From positions 124,001-188,000 of the forward strand of contig NZ_JXKG01000002.1 in assembly GCF_001885735.1 (NCBI RefSeq): DNA of 64,000 nucleotides. Reading direction: 5' to 3'. This document shows, piece by piece, positions 19,477-29,826 of this stretch (the stretch's first letter is position 1; each line of letters opens with the position of its first letter). Under the pieces are notes generated by a model. It did no database searches, had not been told where the DNA came from, and saw only the letters and a program-made list of their open reading frames with translations. Both the position numbers and the translations under genes were made by a program. This DNA comes from Enterococcus canintestini. Its GTDB lineage: Bacteria; Bacillota; Bacilli; Lactobacillales; Enterococcaceae.

Positions 19477-20214
19477 TTATGATTTTGCTTCTTGTAAAAT
19501 TTTAATCGTTTTAATTTTAACTGCTGTTTCTGGTTTGTCGTTTTCGTTAGTTTTGACCGCTGCGATTTTATCTACAACATCCATACCCTCAATCACTTGA
19601 CCAAAGACAGTATAAGTACCATCCAAAGAAGGATAACCACCATTTTTATAAGCTTCAATAATCTTATCTGGCACCCAACCTTTTAAAAGACCATCACTCA
19701 TATCATCTTTATTTTGAACGATATAAAATTGGCTACCAATACTATTGGGTTCTTGGGACTGTGCCATAGCTAATGCGCCACGAATATGATAAAGCTGATT
19801 GGAAGGTTCTGCAGCAAATCCTTCGCCCCAAATACTTTCACCGCCTGTGCCATCACCTTTTGGATCACCGCCTTGAATCATAAAATCATTAATAACACGA
19901 TGAAAAGTCAGACCGTCGTAGTAGCCTTTTTTAGCATGAGTGATAAAGTTTTCCACGGCTTTTGGAGCAATTTCAGGAAAAAGCTTTATTTTAATATTAC
20001 CTTTATCTGTTTGAAGTTCTACTAAATCTTCGTTTTCTTTTACCTCAGGATCTAATTGGGGTAAATCAAGTTGGTTAACGTCAACTTTTTCTGAAGTTTC
20101 GGTTGTTTTGTTGGTGCTAGAAGCAGTGGTTGAAGTTGAACTGGTATTACAGCCAGTGATAAAAAGTGTCACTGAAAATAAAAGTGCAACCCCTAAAATA
20201 CGTTTTTTAATCAT
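19477..20214 (-). CDS. Peptidyl-prolyl cis-trans isomerase, cyclophilin-type lipoprotein
   Basis: This 245-residue secreted folding factor is probably lipid-anchored. The signal peptide ends in the lipobox ITGC (residues about 19-22) and is followed by a Ser/Thr-rich linker to about residue 45. The cyclophilin domain (about 60-240) has FHRVINDFMIQGGDPKGDG, and QFYIVQNKDD replaces the usual QFFI. The Trp/His substrate-pocket region is only partly canonical. It would catalyse proline isomerisation outside the membrane. A GGAGCT site precedes the ATG on the minus strand. It stands alone, divergent from mupG. Confidence 0.92.
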   Translation of the reverse strand: MIKKRILGVALLFSVTLFITGCNTSSTSTTASSTNKTTETSEKVDVNQLDLPQLDPEVKENEDLVELQTDKGNIKIKLFPEIAPKAVENFITHAKKGYYDGLTFHRVINDFMIQGGDPKGDGTGGESIWGEGFAAEPSNQLYHIRGALAMAQSQEPNSIGSQFYIVQNKDDMSDGLLKGWVPDKIIEAYKNGGYPSLDGTYTVFGQVIEGMDVVDKIAAVKTNENDKPETAVKIKTIKILQEAKS

Positions 20215-20329
20215 GCGATAAGCTCCTTTATTTAAGATAGTTTTAGAATAACAAATATAAAAAAGTTTGACTAGTCGTGAAAAGAAGGGGCATAAATAAA
20301 GAATCCCAAATTAAAAAAGGGAAAGGTGT

Positions 20330-20358
20330 AGACCAATTAAAGCGCTTTTGTTATAATG
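20330..20358 (+). promoter_or_regulatory. mupG promoter with candidate cre site
   Basis: The -10 TATAAT is at 20353-20358, with a weak -35 TAGACC at 20330-20335 (17-base spacer). The palindrome AAAGCGCTTT lies in between, inside TTAAAGCGCTTTTG (20338-20351). It matches 11 of 14 positions of the CcpA cre consensus TGWAARCGYTWNCW. Catabolite repression is an inference. Confidence 0.5.
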
Positions 20359-20400
20359 TAAGAGCATTCAAAGTTAGCAGCAATAAGGAGGAAATGAGTA

Positions 20401-21492
20401 ATGGGAAAATTAGGTATTTCAGTCTATCCAGAACGTTCAACTTTTGAAAAGGACAAGGCGTATTTAGATTTAGCGCATAAATATGGCTTTAAACGAGTTT
20501 TTACTAGCCTTTTGGAAATAGAAGGTGATAAAGACCAAGTATTAGCAGGTTTTAAAAAAGTGGTTGATTACGCTAATAGTCTTGATATGGAAGTTATGGT
20601 CGATATTAATCCTGGTTTGTTTGAACAGCTAGGTATTTCTTATGATGATCTTTCATTTTTTGATGAAATGGGAGCTTATGGCGTTCGTTTAGACCTTGGT
20701 TTTACTGGAGCCGAAGAAGCGAAGATGACGCGTAATCCGTATGGTATTAAAGTCGAAATTAATATGAGTCAAGGAACTAACTATGTCGATAATATTATGA
20801 GCTATTCACCAAATACAAACAACTTACTAGGTTCTCATAACTTCTATCCTCATCGTTATTCTGGCTTGAGTTATGATCATTTTGTTTTTTGTTCAAAAAA
20901 ATTCCGTAAGTACAATTTAAATACGATGGCTTTTGTCAATTCTCATGCGGCAACGTTTGGTCCCTGGCCTACACAAGATGGTTTGTGTACATTAGAAGAT
21001 CATCGTGACTTAGAAATCGCAACCCAAGTTAAGCATTTAATTTTAACCGGTCTAATCGATGATATTTCCGTTGGGAATGCCTATGCTTCAGAAGCAGAAT
21101 TAAAAGCAACGGCAGAAGCTTTCTTTGCCGAATATCCAAGTTTAAAAGTAGATCCAGCAGATGACATCACTGCAGATGAACGAATTTGTTTATTTGATAA
21201 CTTGCATAGTTACCGTGGCGATCGTTCTGAGTATATTTTACGCTCTACTATGACACGGGTCTATTACAAAGATAAACCTTTCCCAGCTCATAACACAAAA
21301 GACATGGAGCATGGCGATGTGTTGATTGATAATGTAGGTTATGGACAATATAAAGGTGAAACACAAATTGCTTTAAAAGCGATGAAAAATGACGGTCGTG
21401 TGAACGTTGTCGGTCGTATTAGTGATGATGAACTTTTCTTATTAGACTTTTTGAAACCATGGTCAAGTTTTAAATTAATCGAAAATAAATAG
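20401..21492 (+). CDS. mupG: DUF871 family protein, MupG-type 6-phospho-N-acetylmuramidase
   Basis: This 363-residue DUF871 protein has an N-terminal TIM-barrel (LGISVYPERSTFEKDKAYLDL..., VMVDINPGLFEQLG, GVRLDLGFTG) and a C-terminal small barrel-like domain (about 250-363). S. aureus MupG of this family cleaves 6-phospho-MurNAc-GlcNAc after PTS uptake, feeding cell-wall sugar recycling. Here no murQ, PTS or regulator gene is adjacent, so the gene is an orphan and its partners must lie elsewhere. AAGGAGG precedes the ATG. A candidate cre site in the promoter fits a carbon-salvage role. Confidence 0.85.
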   Translation: MGKLGISVYPERSTFEKDKAYLDLAHKYGFKRVFTSLLEIEGDKDQVLAGFKKVVDYANSLDMEVMVDINPGLFEQLGISYDDLSFFDEMGAYGVRLDLGFTGAEEAKMTRNPYGIKVEINMSQGTNYVDNIMSYSPNTNNLLGSHNFYPHRYSGLSYDHFVFCSKKFRKYNLNTMAFVNSHAATFGPWPTQDGLCTLEDHRDLEIATQVKHLILTGLIDDISVGNAYASEAELKATAEAFFAEYPSLKVDPADDITADERICLFDNLHSYRGDRSEYILRSTMTRVYYKDKPFPAHNTKDMEHGDVLIDNVGYGQYKGETQIALKAMKNDGRVNVVGRISDDELFLLDFLKPWSSFKLIENK

Positions 21493-21654
21493 AGTTAAAA
21501 TTTCCAGTTGACATCTTCTTTAAAATGAAAAGGTAAAAGTTACTTCTTCGTTTTAATGGCTGTGTTAGCTGGTTTTTTTGTTAAGGAAACGATTATTTTT
21601 AACTTTTCAAGTCGCTTTTTTTAGTTACGAATAGTTATCTCTAAAAATATTTTT

Positions 21655-21662
21655 GGTATAAT
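21655..21662 (+). promoter_or_regulatory. Extended -10 promoter of the NUDIX gene
   Basis: TGG-TATAAT (TATAAT at 21657-21662) lies 22 bases before the ATG. No good -35 hexamer is visible, which is acceptable for an extended -10 promoter. Confidence 0.5.
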
Positions 21663-21683
21663 AATAAAGTTGGAGGCGAGAAG

Positions 21684-22304
21684 ATGGAAAAACAACTGGC
21701 ACTTTTGCTAAATGAATTACAAGGAATTGGCCAGTCGGGTAAAAAATATGGTCATGATGTCTTTGATCAAGAGCGCTACGATCAACTTTTAGTGGTAACA
21801 GGAAAATTGTTGGCGCTACTAACCGATTGGGACGAAACTCAAATTCAACATTATCTTTATACCGATGATGGCTATGCTACCCCTAAAGTAGATGTCCGTG
21901 GTGTCGTTTTTGTGGCGGATAAACTGCTACTTGTTAAAGAAAAAAGTGACGATAGTTGGACACTTCCTGGTGGCTGGGGAGATATCGGGTATTCTCCTTT
22001 TGAAGTAGCTGCAAAAGAAATCTATGAAGAAGCTGGTATTGTGGTTACACCACTACAATTAATGGCAGTCAAAGACAAAGCCAAACATAATTATCCTGCT
22101 AGTTTAACGTATGTTTATAAATTTTTTGTTTATTGTAAAGCAAAGAACACAGCGATTAAAAAGGGATTGGAGACAGTTGATGTCGGCTTTTTTACGCAAC
22201 AGGAATGTGAAAATCTAACACTTTCATTGGCACGAACATCAAAAGAAGATATCAAGGCTGCTTTTAGTTACCATCATCAACCAAAAAACACGATTTGTGA
22301 TTAA
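21684..22304 (+). CDS. NUDIX hydrolase with Nudix_hydro_N domain
   Basis: This 206-residue NUDIX protein has an N-terminal helical extension (about 1-65) typical of the Nudix_hydro_N group. The Nudix box is GGWGDIGYSPFEVAAKEIYE followed by EAGI (from about residue 95). Relative to the general box, Tyr replaces the first Glu and Lys replaces Arg; Tyr at that place is, as far as I recall, normal for this subgroup. It hydrolyses a nucleoside diphosphate linked to some moiety; the substrate is unknown. TTGGAGGCG precedes the ATG. The following hydrolase gene starts 20 bases later, so the two are likely co-transcribed. Confidence 0.88.
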   Translation: MEKQLALLLNELQGIGQSGKKYGHDVFDQERYDQLLVVTGKLLALLTDWDETQIQHYLYTDDGYATPKVDVRGVVFVADKLLLVKEKSDDSWTLPGGWGDIGYSPFEVAAKEIYEEAGIVVTPLQLMAVKDKAKHNYPASLTYVYKFFVYCKAKNTAIKKGLETVDVGFFTQQECENLTLSLARTSKEDIKAAFSYHHQPKNTICD

Positions 22305-22323
22305 TTTTAAGTGAGGAAAAGAA

Positions 22324-23256
22324 ATGAAAAAAGTCTGGATTACAATTGGTATTATTTTTGTTTTATTACTTGGCGGTTTAACTTTTGCGGGTAATTATTT
22401 TTATGATTACGCGTTTGTTCCGGCTGAAAAAGATTTTTTAGCTAATGATGAGGCACAAGCATCCGTCGATAACAAACCAACAGATAAAGCATTAACATGG
22501 TTTAAAGGGAGTACAAGAACTAATTGGTATTTAACGAGTCAAGATGGATTGAAATTAAGAGGAATTTATTTACCGGCTGAAAATGAAAGTCATAAAACTG
22601 CGATTATCGCCCACGGTTATATGGGAGATGCTGAATCAATGTATCAGTTTGCCGGAATGTATCATGAATTAGGCTATAATGTATTAGTACCAGATGCCAG
22701 AGGGCACGGTGAAAGTCAAGGGGATTATATTGGCTTTGGTTGGCCAGAGCGAAAAGATTACGTTCAATGGATAGATAGAGTCCTAACACAAAATGGTGAA
22801 GATGAGACGATTGTTTTACATGGTGTTAGTATGGGTGCTGCTACTGTGATGATGACATCTGGAGAAAAACTACCTGCAAATGTTAAAGCAATCGTAGAAG
22901 ATTGTGGTTATTCTTCCATTAAGGCAGAACTTGTCTATCAGTATCAGCAAATGTTTAATTTACCGACATTTCCTATTATACAAGTGACAAATTTAGTCAC
23001 ACGCTTGCGCGCAGGTTTTTTCTTTACTGAAGGAGATGTCACCAAGCAATTGGAAAAAAATAAGACACCAATGCTCTTTATTCATGGCTCTGATGATACA
23101 TTTGTGCCATTTAGCATGTTAGATGAAGTTTATGCTGCCACTAGCGCACCGAAAGAAAAATGGGTGGTAGATGGAGCGGAACATGCAGAAAGTTACAGTA
23201 AAAACCCAGAACGATACAAAGAGAAGGTTAAGAGCTTTTTAAGTCTTTATGAATAA
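22324..23256 (+). CDS. Membrane-anchored alpha/beta hydrolase
   Basis: This 310-residue hydrolase has one N-terminal hydrophobic segment (about 4-25), which suggests an external, membrane-anchored enzyme. The fold signatures are AHGYMGDAESMY (oxyanion region), the nucleophile Ser in LHGVSMGAATVM, the acid in HGSDDTFVPF and the catalytic His in GAEHAES. The family includes B. subtilis YqkD-like proteins; the substrate is unknown. GTGAGGA precedes the ATG, and it follows the NUDIX gene closely. Confidence 0.88.
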   Translation: MKKVWITIGIIFVLLLGGLTFAGNYFYDYAFVPAEKDFLANDEAQASVDNKPTDKALTWFKGSTRTNWYLTSQDGLKLRGIYLPAENESHKTAIIAHGYMGDAESMYQFAGMYHELGYNVLVPDARGHGESQGDYIGFGWPERKDYVQWIDRVLTQNGEDETIVLHGVSMGAATVMMTSGEKLPANVKAIVEDCGYSSIKAELVYQYQQMFNLPTFPIIQVTNLVTRLRAGFFFTEGDVTKQLEKNKTPMLFIHGSDDTFVPFSMLDEVYAATSAPKEKWVVDGAEHAESYSKNPERYKEKVKSFLSLYE

Positions 23257-23346
23257 AGTTGATAAATTTTAAAATCATAGACAAATAGCTATTTGGTCGT
23301 TACAATAATGAAGACTTAATTATGGGAATAGAATGGAGGACAAAAA

Positions 23347-24660
23347 ATGTCCATGTTTTTAGATCAAGTAACAATTGACGTTAAAGCCGGCAAGGGCGGT
23401 GACGGTATGGTTGCTTTCAGACGTGAAAAGTACGTACCTGACGGTGGTCCAGCTGGAGGCGATGGCGGTCATGGCGGTGACGTTATATTAGTTGTCGATG
23501 AAGGCTTACGCACCTTGATGGATTTTCGATTTCATCGTCATTTTAAAGCTACTCCCGGAGAAAATGGGATGAGTAAAGGGATGCACGGTCGTGGAGCAGA
23601 AGATACGTATGTCAAAGTTCCACCAGGGACAACTGTTCGAGATGCCGAAACTGGTGCGTTATTAGGAGATTTGGTAACAGAAGGTCAAACGTTAGTCGTG
23701 GCGCGTGGTGGTCGTGGTGGTCGTGGCAATACTCGGTTTGCTTCACCGCGCAATCCAGCTCCAGAGTTAGCTGAAAATGGTGAACCTGGCCAAGAACGGA
23801 AAATCGAATTAGAATTAAAAGTGCTAGCAGATGTCGGGTTAGTTGGTTTTCCTTCTGTCGGTAAATCAACATTACTTTCTGTCATTTCTTCTGCCCGTCC
23901 TAAAATTGGTGCATATCACTTTACTACTTTAGTGCCAAATCTGGGTATGGTTACTACTAGTGATGGTCGGAGCTTTGCTGTCGCTGATTTACCTGGATTA
24001 ATTGAAGGGGCTTCACAAGGCGTAGGCTTAGGCACGCAGTTTTTACGTCATATTGAACGTACGCGGGTCATTTTACATGTGATTGATATGAGCGGGATGG
24101 AAGGGCGCGATCCTTATGAAGACTACTTAGCGATCAATAAAGAGTTGGAAAGTCATAACTTACGTTTGTTAGAACGTCCTCAAATTATTGTCGCCAATAA
24201 AATGGACATGCCCCAATCAGAAGAAAATTTAAAAAACTTCAAAGAAAAATTACAAGAGCAAAAGACAGACGAATTCGCGGATGATATTCCAATTTTTCCG
24301 ATCTCTGCAGTTTCTAAAAAAGGTTTACAAGCACTGTTGAATGCAACTGCTGATTTATTGGAAACAACACCTGAATTTCCTTTATATGATGAAGAAATTG
24401 AAGAAGATGTGGTGCATTACGGTTACCAGTCAGATGAACCTGAATTTGAAATTACACGTGAACCGGATGCCACTTGGGTCTTAAGCGGGGATAAAATTGA
24501 AAAATTATTCCAAATGACTAATTTTGCCCATGACGAAACGGTAATGCGCTTTGCACGACAACTAAGAGGGTTAGGTGTCGACGAAGCCTTGCGCGCTCGC
24601 GGTGCAAAAGACGGCGATATTGTTCGGATTGGCAATTTTGAATTTGAATTTGTCGAATAA
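23347..24660 (+). CDS. obg: GTPase Obg
   Basis: Obg is an essential GTPase associated with the large ribosomal subunit and the stringent response. The 437 residues comprise the glycine-rich Obg fold (1-160), the G domain with GFPSVGKST (G1), DLPGLIEGA (G3) and NKMD (G4), and a C-terminal OCT domain (about 360-437, ending [15 protein letters not shown]). The OCT domain is typical of Firmicutes Obg. GGAGG precedes the ATG. It has its own strong downstream terminator. Confidence 0.98.
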   Translation: MSMFLDQVTIDVKAGKGGDGMVAFRREKYVPDGGPAGGDGGHGGDVILVVDEGLRTLMDFRFHRHFKATPGENGMSKGMHGRGAEDTYVKVPPGTTVRDAETGALLGDLVTEGQTLVVARGGRGGRGNTRFASPRNPAPELAENGEPGQERKIELELKVLADVGLVGFPSVGKSTLLSVISSARPKIGAYHFTTLVPNLGMVTTSDGRSFAVADLPGLIEGASQGVGLGTQFLRHIERTRVILHVIDMSGMEGRDPYEDYLAINKELESHNLRLLERPQIIVANKMDMPQSEENLKNFKEKLQEQKTDEFADDIPIFPISAVSKKGLQALLNATADLLETTPEFPLYDEEIEEDVVHYGYQSDEPEFEITREPDATWVLSGDKIEKLFQMTNFAHDETVMRFARQLRGLGVDEALRARGAKDGDIVRIGNFEFEFVE

Positions 24661-24663
24661 ATA

Positions 24664-24750
24664 AAAAAGCAAACGAGTACAGTGTAACTTTAAAGTGGTG
24701 GGAAAATGACACACTTTAAAAAAACACCGACTCGTTTGCTTTTCTTTTTT
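24664..24750 (+). terminator. Long-armed terminator after obg
   Basis: The outer arms AAAAGCAAACGAGT / ACTCGTTTGCTTTT (24665-24678, 24730-24743) enclose an inner stem TTAAAGTG / CACTTTAA. A T-rich tract follows. It resembles the long-armed structure at 53180-53287. Confidence 0.82.
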
Positions 24751-24820
24751 CTTTCTTTTACTTTACTGGTACACTCAACTTATAAAGCAAAATAATGCGA
24801 TATAGTTAAGGAGGGTTATT

Positions 24821-25393
24821 ATGAGTAAGCGGGTAATCGTAATGAATTTTGAAGTTGCATCAGAAAGTTATCAAGCATTTTCAGAAGTAAAGCAATTAGT
24901 TTTAAAGCGGGAATTAAAGGCAGAGCAAATGGCCGTTGTAACCCATCAAGATGATGGCAGTCATCAGTTTAAAATTGAAGATTTTATGGACTTCACAGGT
25001 AACGATAATGCCTCAAAAGGCGGATTTATCGGGATGCTAGTCGGGGTATTAATCAGCCCGTTAGCAATTTTGTTAGGTTGGTTTGGTGGTAGCATGATTG
25101 GTGCCACGCGGGATGCAAAAGAAATTAGTGAAGCGCAGGACATTTTCAAATTTCTTCTAAATAAAATAGCTCCCGGGCAAACAGGCTTAATAGTTATCGC
25201 CGAAGAAGAAGACAATCGTCCACTAAACAAAATTGTCTTTGAACAACTTCATGGTGAAATTACGCGTTTTGATTATGATGAGGTGCAAGAAGAAATTCAA
25301 AAAGCCCAACAAGTCACCAAAGAAACAAAAGAAAAAGCCAAAGATAGTTGGGCCAAAAGCCATGAAGATGATAACAAAAATTCAAAAGAATAA
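24821..25393 (+). CDS. DUF1269-like protein with a glycine-rich membrane segment
   Basis: This 190-residue protein starts like DUF1269 family members (RVIVMNFEVASESYQAFSEV). It has one hydrophobic Gly-rich stretch at about 66-92 (KGGFIGMLVGVLISPLAILL then GWFGGSMIGA), a second alpha/beta part (TGLIVIAEEEDNRPL) and a highly charged Lys/Glu-rich tail from about 150. The function is unknown. The pairing of a glycine-zipper-like segment with a charged tail suggests a membrane-associated role. AAGGAGG precedes the ATG. Confidence 0.75.
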   Translation: MSKRVIVMNFEVASESYQAFSEVKQLVLKRELKAEQMAVVTHQDDGSHQFKIEDFMDFTGNDNASKGGFIGMLVGVLISPLAILLGWFGGSMIGATRDAKEISEAQDIFKFLLNKIAPGQTGLIVIAEEEDNRPLNKIVFEQLHGEITRFDYDEVQEEIQKAQQVTKETKEKAKDSWAKSHEDDNKNSKE

Positions 25394-25478
25394 AACAAAA
25401 ATAAAATTTGGCTTTTAGGCGTGTTATACTACTGTAGAACCTTTCGTTCGTTAAATTTTTAGAAAGCCAGGTTAAAAA

Positions 25479-26417
25479 ATGGAATTAGAGTTTTTAGGAA
25501 CCGGTGCTGGTGTGCCGGCAAAACATCGCAATGTGACAAGCATTGCATTGAGATTGTTAGATGAGCGCAATGCCGTTTGGCTATTTGATTGTGGCGAAGG
25601 AACGCAAATGCAAATTTTGCGGACCAATATTCGTCCTCGTAAAATTGAAAAAATATTTATTACACATTTGCATGGCGATCATATTTTTGGTTTGCCTGGT
25701 TTAATTAGTAGTCGTTCTTTTCAAGGTGGCATGGAACCTTTAGAGATTTATGGTCCAGTTGGGATTAAGCAGTTTGTTTTAAATGCTTTAAAAATCTCAC
25801 AAACACGTTTAGCTTATAGTCTTAAATTTATCGAAGTAACGCCGGGTGTTGTTTTTAGTGATTCACAATTTACGGTTACTTGCGAGTTGTTAGATCATGG
25901 GATTGAAAGTTATGGTTATCGCGTCGTTGAACATGATCATGATGGTGAATTACAAGTTGCAAAATTATTAGAATTAGGAATTAAACCTGGTCCCATCTTT
26001 GGCCAATTAAAAAAAGGAAAAACTGTAACGCTTGCAACAGGTGAAATAATCAAAGGATCAGACTACGTCGGGCAAGCAAAAAAAGGACGGATTGTCACCA
26101 TTTTAGGGGATACTAGAATTACGAATGCTTCGGTGAAATTAGCCCAAGATGCCGATGTCTTAGTACACGAAAGTACTTTTAATAAAACAGAAGCGAAAAT
26201 GGCGCGCAATTATTATCATTCTACAACGCACCAAGCAGCAGAAGTTGCAAAAGCTTCCCACGCCAAATGGTTGATTTTAACCCATATCAGTGCCCGCTAT
26301 TTAGCGCAAGATGCTCTAAATCTGGAAAAAGAAGCGCAAGAAATTTTTCCCAATACGAAAATTGCCAAAGATTTTGATATTATTGAAATTCCCTTTCAAA
26401 ACGAATTAAAGGACTGA
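25479..26417 (+). CDS. rnz: Ribonuclease Z
   Basis: RNase Z is the endonuclease that removes 3' trailers from tRNA precursors lacking an encoded CCA. The 312-residue metallo-beta-lactamase fold shows the start [19 protein letters not shown], the metal motif [14 protein letters not shown], the exosite-like Lys/Gly segment near 170-185 and the C-terminal HISARY. Its stop overlaps the alternative first ATG of the next gene (TGATG), so the pair is translationally linked or at least co-transcribed. Confidence 0.97.
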   Translation: MELEFLGTGAGVPAKHRNVTSIALRLLDERNAVWLFDCGEGTQMQILRTNIRPRKIEKIFITHLHGDHIFGLPGLISSRSFQGGMEPLEIYGPVGIKQFVLNALKISQTRLAYSLKFIEVTPGVVFSDSQFTVTCELLDHGIESYGYRVVEHDHDGELQVAKLLELGIKPGPIFGQLKKGKTVTLATGEIIKGSDYVGQAKKGRIVTILGDTRITNASVKLAQDADVLVHESTFNKTEAKMARNYYHSTTHQAAEVAKASHAKWLILTHISARYLAQDALNLEKEAQEIFPNTKIAKDFDIIEIPFQNELKD

Positions 26418-26422
26418 TGATA

Positions 26423-27214
26423 ATGGATTTAACAGATAAAGTTGTTTTGGTGACAGGTGGTTCTGGTGGATTAGGAGAAGAAATTTGTTATGAAGCCGCA
26501 AAAAAAGGGGCAATTGTTATTGTTTGTGCCCGCCGCATCAATTTAATCGGTAAAGTCAAGGAACAATGTGAGGAGTTAAGTGGCAAAGCTGCTTACGCTT
26601 TTCAATTGGACGTTGCGCAACCTGAAAGCGTGTCCTCGATGCTTGAAAAGGTTCAAAATGAAGTGGGAAGTGTTGATGTATTAGTTAATAATGCTGGTTT
26701 TGGAATTTTCGCCGATTTTGTTTCTTTTGATATGCAAAAGGCTTACCAAATGTTTGAAGTTAACGTTTTAGGGATGATGGTCTTGACACAACAAATTGCG
26801 CTAGGAATGCTAGAAGCTGGAAAACCAGGTACTATTGTAAATATTGCGTCAATGGCTGGGAAAATGGCTACACCTAAGACTGCTGTATATTCTGCAACAA
26901 AATTTGCTGTGTTGGGTTTTTCCAATGCGTTACGCTTGGAACTAAAACCAGCAGGTATTCATGTTATGACTGTTAATCCAGGGCCGATTGCTACTAACTT
27001 TTTTGAACAAGCAGACCCAAGTGGCAATTATTTAGCTAATTTAGGTAATATGGTCTTAGAACCGGATGTGTTGGCTAAAGCTATTATAAAAGGAGTACAA
27101 AAGAGTAAAAGAGAAATCAATCGTCCGCGGGTAATGGCGGCGGCTAGTCAATTGTATAATCTGTTTCCTAAAGTTGGCGACTGGCTAGCTGGTGGCATCT
27201 TTAATCAAAAATAA
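26423..27214 (+). CDS. Short-chain dehydrogenase/reductase (YqjQ-like)
   Basis: This classical SDR of about 263 residues has the cofactor motif TGGSGGLGEE, NNAGFG, and the catalytic Ser-Tyr-Lys set in NIASMAGKMATPKTAVYSATK. The substrate is unknown. The ATG at 26423 is preferred because AAAGGA lies 9 bases upstream; the ATG at 26417, overlapping the rnz stop, has a spacing of only 3. The order rnz, this gene, recJ and apt is conserved in enterococci as far as I know. Confidence 0.9.
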   Translation: MDLTDKVVLVTGGSGGLGEEICYEAAKKGAIVIVCARRINLIGKVKEQCEELSGKAAYAFQLDVAQPESVSSMLEKVQNEVGSVDVLVNNAGFGIFADFVSFDMQKAYQMFEVNVLGMMVLTQQIALGMLEAGKPGTIVNIASMAGKMATPKTAVYSATKFAVLGFSNALRLELKPAGIHVMTVNPGPIATNFFEQADPSGNYLANLGNMVLEPDVLAKAIIKGVQKSKREINRPRVMAAASQLYNLFPKVGDWLAGGIFNQK

Positions 27215-27222
27215 GCAAGTTT

Positions 27223-27310
27223 AAGAGATTGTGACAGAAAGCTACTTCTGTCAGGTTGTTTATTTCTAAAAAAGGCGATGTGACAAGACTTTTGTCACAT
27301 CGTCTTTTTT
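27223..27310 (+). repeat. Dispersed intergenic repeat, copy B
   Basis: The copy reads AAGAGATTGTGACAGAAAGC, then TACTTCTGTCAGG, TTGTTTATTTC, and ends in the stem GATGTGACAA / TTGTCACATC plus TTTTTT. It aligns through most of its length with copy C at 58941-59027. Confidence 0.65.
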
Positions 27311-27312
27311 GA
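27272..27312 (+). terminator. Terminator after the SDR gene (3' part of repeat copy B)
   Basis: The stem GGCGATGTGACAA pairs with TTGTCACATCGTC around a GACT-type loop and is followed by six T. The remaining bases up to 27514 hold only the recJ promoter. Confidence 0.82.
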
Positions 27313-27464
27313 GGAAAGCCAATTTAGTCATTTTGTGCAAAAAAGCTTTCGTTGGAATCGTTTGAATGGATAAGGAGATGCTAAAATGATTGGCTTAGTT
27401 TTGTAAAATCTATTTGTAGTTTAGCTCAAATGGTCAAATAACAATTAAAAGCGTAGTGGAAAAC

Positions 27465-27493
27465 TTTCCAAGTTTTGTTGCTTTTGCTATAAT
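27465..27493 (+). promoter_or_regulatory. recJ promoter
   Basis: -35 TTTCCA (27465-27470), a 17-base spacer and an extended -10 TGC-TATAAT (TATAAT at 27488-27493) lie 22 bases before the TTG start. Confidence 0.6.
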
Positions 27494-27514
27494 AATCTGG
27501 TTGGGAGTGATTTT

Positions 27515-29815
27515 TTGAGTAGCTCTATGTATAACTGGCAACTTCCGAAAAAGACGGAAATGCCAATAGAATTTTTGCAACAATGCGAAAAACTTAATTT
27601 AAATAAAACGTTAGCCCGCCTTCTTTGGCAGCGAGGAATCCAATCAGAAGAAGCGTTAGCGGAATTTTTGCAACCACAAATTGAAAGATTACATGATCCT
27701 TTTCAGTTATTTGAGATGGAAAAAGTGGTGGAGCGTATCCAAGCGGCTGTTTTAAATGGTGAACGAATTATGGTCTATGGTGATTACGATGCAGACGGTA
27801 TTACCAGTACGACTATCATGACCGAAGCCTTGGAGCTTTTAGGGGCAGATGTTAGTTTTTATTTGCCCAATCGCTTTAAAGATGGTTATGGTCCTAATCT
27901 TGCAGTCTATAAAGAGATGATTGCTAGTGGAATTCAGCTGATTATTACTGTTGATAATGGGGTATCAGGACATGAAGCGATTGGTTACGCCAATGCACAA
28001 GGTGTTGATGTTATCGTTACCGATCACCATGAATTACCAAAGACATTGCCTAATGCTTTTGGTATCATCCATCCTCGTCACCCGAAAGGTAATTATCCCT
28101 TTGGCGAACTTGCCGGTGTCGGTGTGGCATTTAAAGTAGCATGTGCACTTTTAGAAGAAGTTCCCGCTGAATTTTTGGATTTAGTGGCCATTGGGACTGT
28201 GGCGGATATGGTTTCTTTAACTGATGAAAACCGTATTTTGGTCACCTATGGACTAAAAGCATTGCAACAAACGGAGCGTTTAGGCTTACAGGCTTTGTTA
28301 GAAATTAGTGGAGTTGATGAAACTAAACTCGATGAACAAAGTATTGGTTTTGCTTTAGCCCCCCGCTTAAATGCGATTGGTCGCCTCGCTGATCCTAATA
28401 AAGCGGTTACTTTACTAAAGACATTTGACCAAAGCGAAGCTGAATCATTAGCAAAAGAATTAGATAGTATTAATAAAGAACGTAAAAGTTTAGTTGAAAC
28501 GATTACCAAAGAAGCACTGGCGTTAATTGAGCCTGAAGATGATATTCATATTATTGCAAAACAAGGATGGCATGAAGGCGTCTTAGGAATTGTCGCCGGC
28601 CGTATTTTAAAAGAAACAGGTAAGCCCGCTCTTGTGCTAACGATTAAAGAAGATGGCATTGCTAAAGGATCTGGTCGTAGTACTGAGTCACTTAATATGT
28701 TTGAAATGTTAGATAGCTTGCGGGATTTATTTACAAGTTTTGGGGGGCATCATGCGGCAGTGGGAGTTAGCTTGCCACAAGGTGCGTTAACAGAATTTAA
28801 AGAGCGGGTAGAAAATTTTGCCAAAGGACATAAAGAGCTGTTATTGGGGAATTCACTAGCAATTGATGCAGTGATTTCAATTTCTGAAGCTAATTTAGAC
28901 TTAATTAAAGAGTTAAAAAAATTAGCTCCTTTTGGAATGGACAATCCCCAGCCATATTTTATGTTTCAACATGTTTATCCAAAAGATATCAAAACTATTG
29001 GTGCCGATAATAATCATCTTAAATTTACTTTAACTGACAATGATCATGCCCAGCTAATGACCATTGGTTTTGGTTTTGGCAATCAAGCTGCTGTCATTGA
29101 AAACAATGAACTATCCTTAGTTGGACAACTTCAAATTAATGAATGGAATGGTCGTCAATCGCCACAGCTACAACTAGTAGATTTTGCAGCTGTCGGTTTA
29201 CAAGTGATCGATTTAAGAGCAAAGAAAAATCGACAACATTTACGTTTTGCAGCTGATACGCTTTTTATTCATTTCAACCATAAATTACCAGAAGAATTCC
29301 AAAAATTTCATTTTGCAGAAGTAGTTCATTTTCAAGATTTAGCGCATCTAAGTGCATTAGAATCAACGAAAAGATTTTCTAGTATTGCCTTTTTAGACTG
29401 TCCCAATGACGCTGTAACTTTAAAAGAAATCAGAACAGCAACAAATGTCCAACAAGTATATTTAATTTTAAGTGCCAGTGACGATGCTTATTTAGATGGG
29501 TTAGGTACAAGGGAACAGTATGGACGTTTGTTTAAATTAATCGCTCGCCAAAAAACGTTAGACGTGCGTTATAAATTACCAAGTATTGCGCAATTTCTAA
29601 GAATACCCGAAAAATTATTAATTTTTATGATTCAGGTGTTTTTTGATCTGGAATTTGTTACAATAAGCGATGGTGTTTTGCGCCAAGCTGAGATAGCTGG
29701 CAAAAAAGATTTGACTTCAAGTCAAGTCTATCAAAACAGACAACAAAAAATTAAAACTGAAGAGTTTCTTTTGCTAAGTGACATAGCAACTTTAAAAACA
29801 TGGTTTGAAAACTAG
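27515..29815 (+). CDS. recJ: Single-stranded-DNA-specific exonuclease RecJ
   Basis: RecJ degrades single-stranded DNA 5' to 3' in recombination and repair. In the 766 residues the DHH phosphoesterase motifs are seen as [15 protein letters not shown] (about 87-101), TVDNGVSG and VTDHHELP, and the DHHA1 domain has [13 protein letters not shown]. An OB-type domain and an extra C-terminal region (about 560-766) follow, as in Firmicutes RecJ. The start is TTG with GGGAG 7 bases upstream; the next in-frame ATG is four codons later. apt follows after 11 bases. Confidence 0.96.
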   Translation: MSSSMYNWQLPKKTEMPIEFLQQCEKLNLNKTLARLLWQRGIQSEEALAEFLQPQIERLHDPFQLFEMEKVVERIQAAVLNGERIMVYGDYDADGITSTTIMTEALELLGADVSFYLPNRFKDGYGPNLAVYKEMIASGIQLIITVDNGVSGHEAIGYANAQGVDVIVTDHHELPKTLPNAFGIIHPRHPKGNYPFGELAGVGVAFKVACALLEEVPAEFLDLVAIGTVADMVSLTDENRILVTYGLKALQQTERLGLQALLEISGVDETKLDEQSIGFALAPRLNAIGRLADPNKAVTLLKTFDQSEAESLAKELDSINKERKSLVETITKEALALIEPEDDIHIIAKQGWHEGVLGIVAGRILKETGKPALVLTIKEDGIAKGSGRSTESLNMFEMLDSLRDLFTSFGGHHAAVGVSLPQGALTEFKERVENFAKGHKELLLGNSLAIDAVISISEANLDLIKELKKLAPFGMDNPQPYFMFQHVYPKDIKTIGADNNHLKFTLTDNDHAQLMTIGFGFGNQAAVIENNELSLVGQLQINEWNGRQSPQLQLVDFAAVGLQVIDLRAKKNRQHLRFAADTLFIHFNHKLPEEFQKFHFAEVVHFQDLAHLSALESTKRFSSIAFLDCPNDAVTLKEIRTATNVQQVYLILSASDDAYLDGLGTREQYGRLFKLIARQKTLDVRYKLPSIAQFLRIPEKLLIFMIQVFFDLEFVTISDGVLRQAEIAGKKDLTSSQVYQNRQQKIKTEEFLLLSDIATLKTWFEN

Positions 29816-29826
29816 GAGGAAACAAA

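Noticed and set aside
21957-22035. Nudix box with Tyr replacing the first Glu, as evidence of an inactive enzyme
   Set aside because: This substitution is, as far as I know, common in the Nudix_hydro_N subgroup, and the main catalytic EExG core is intact.
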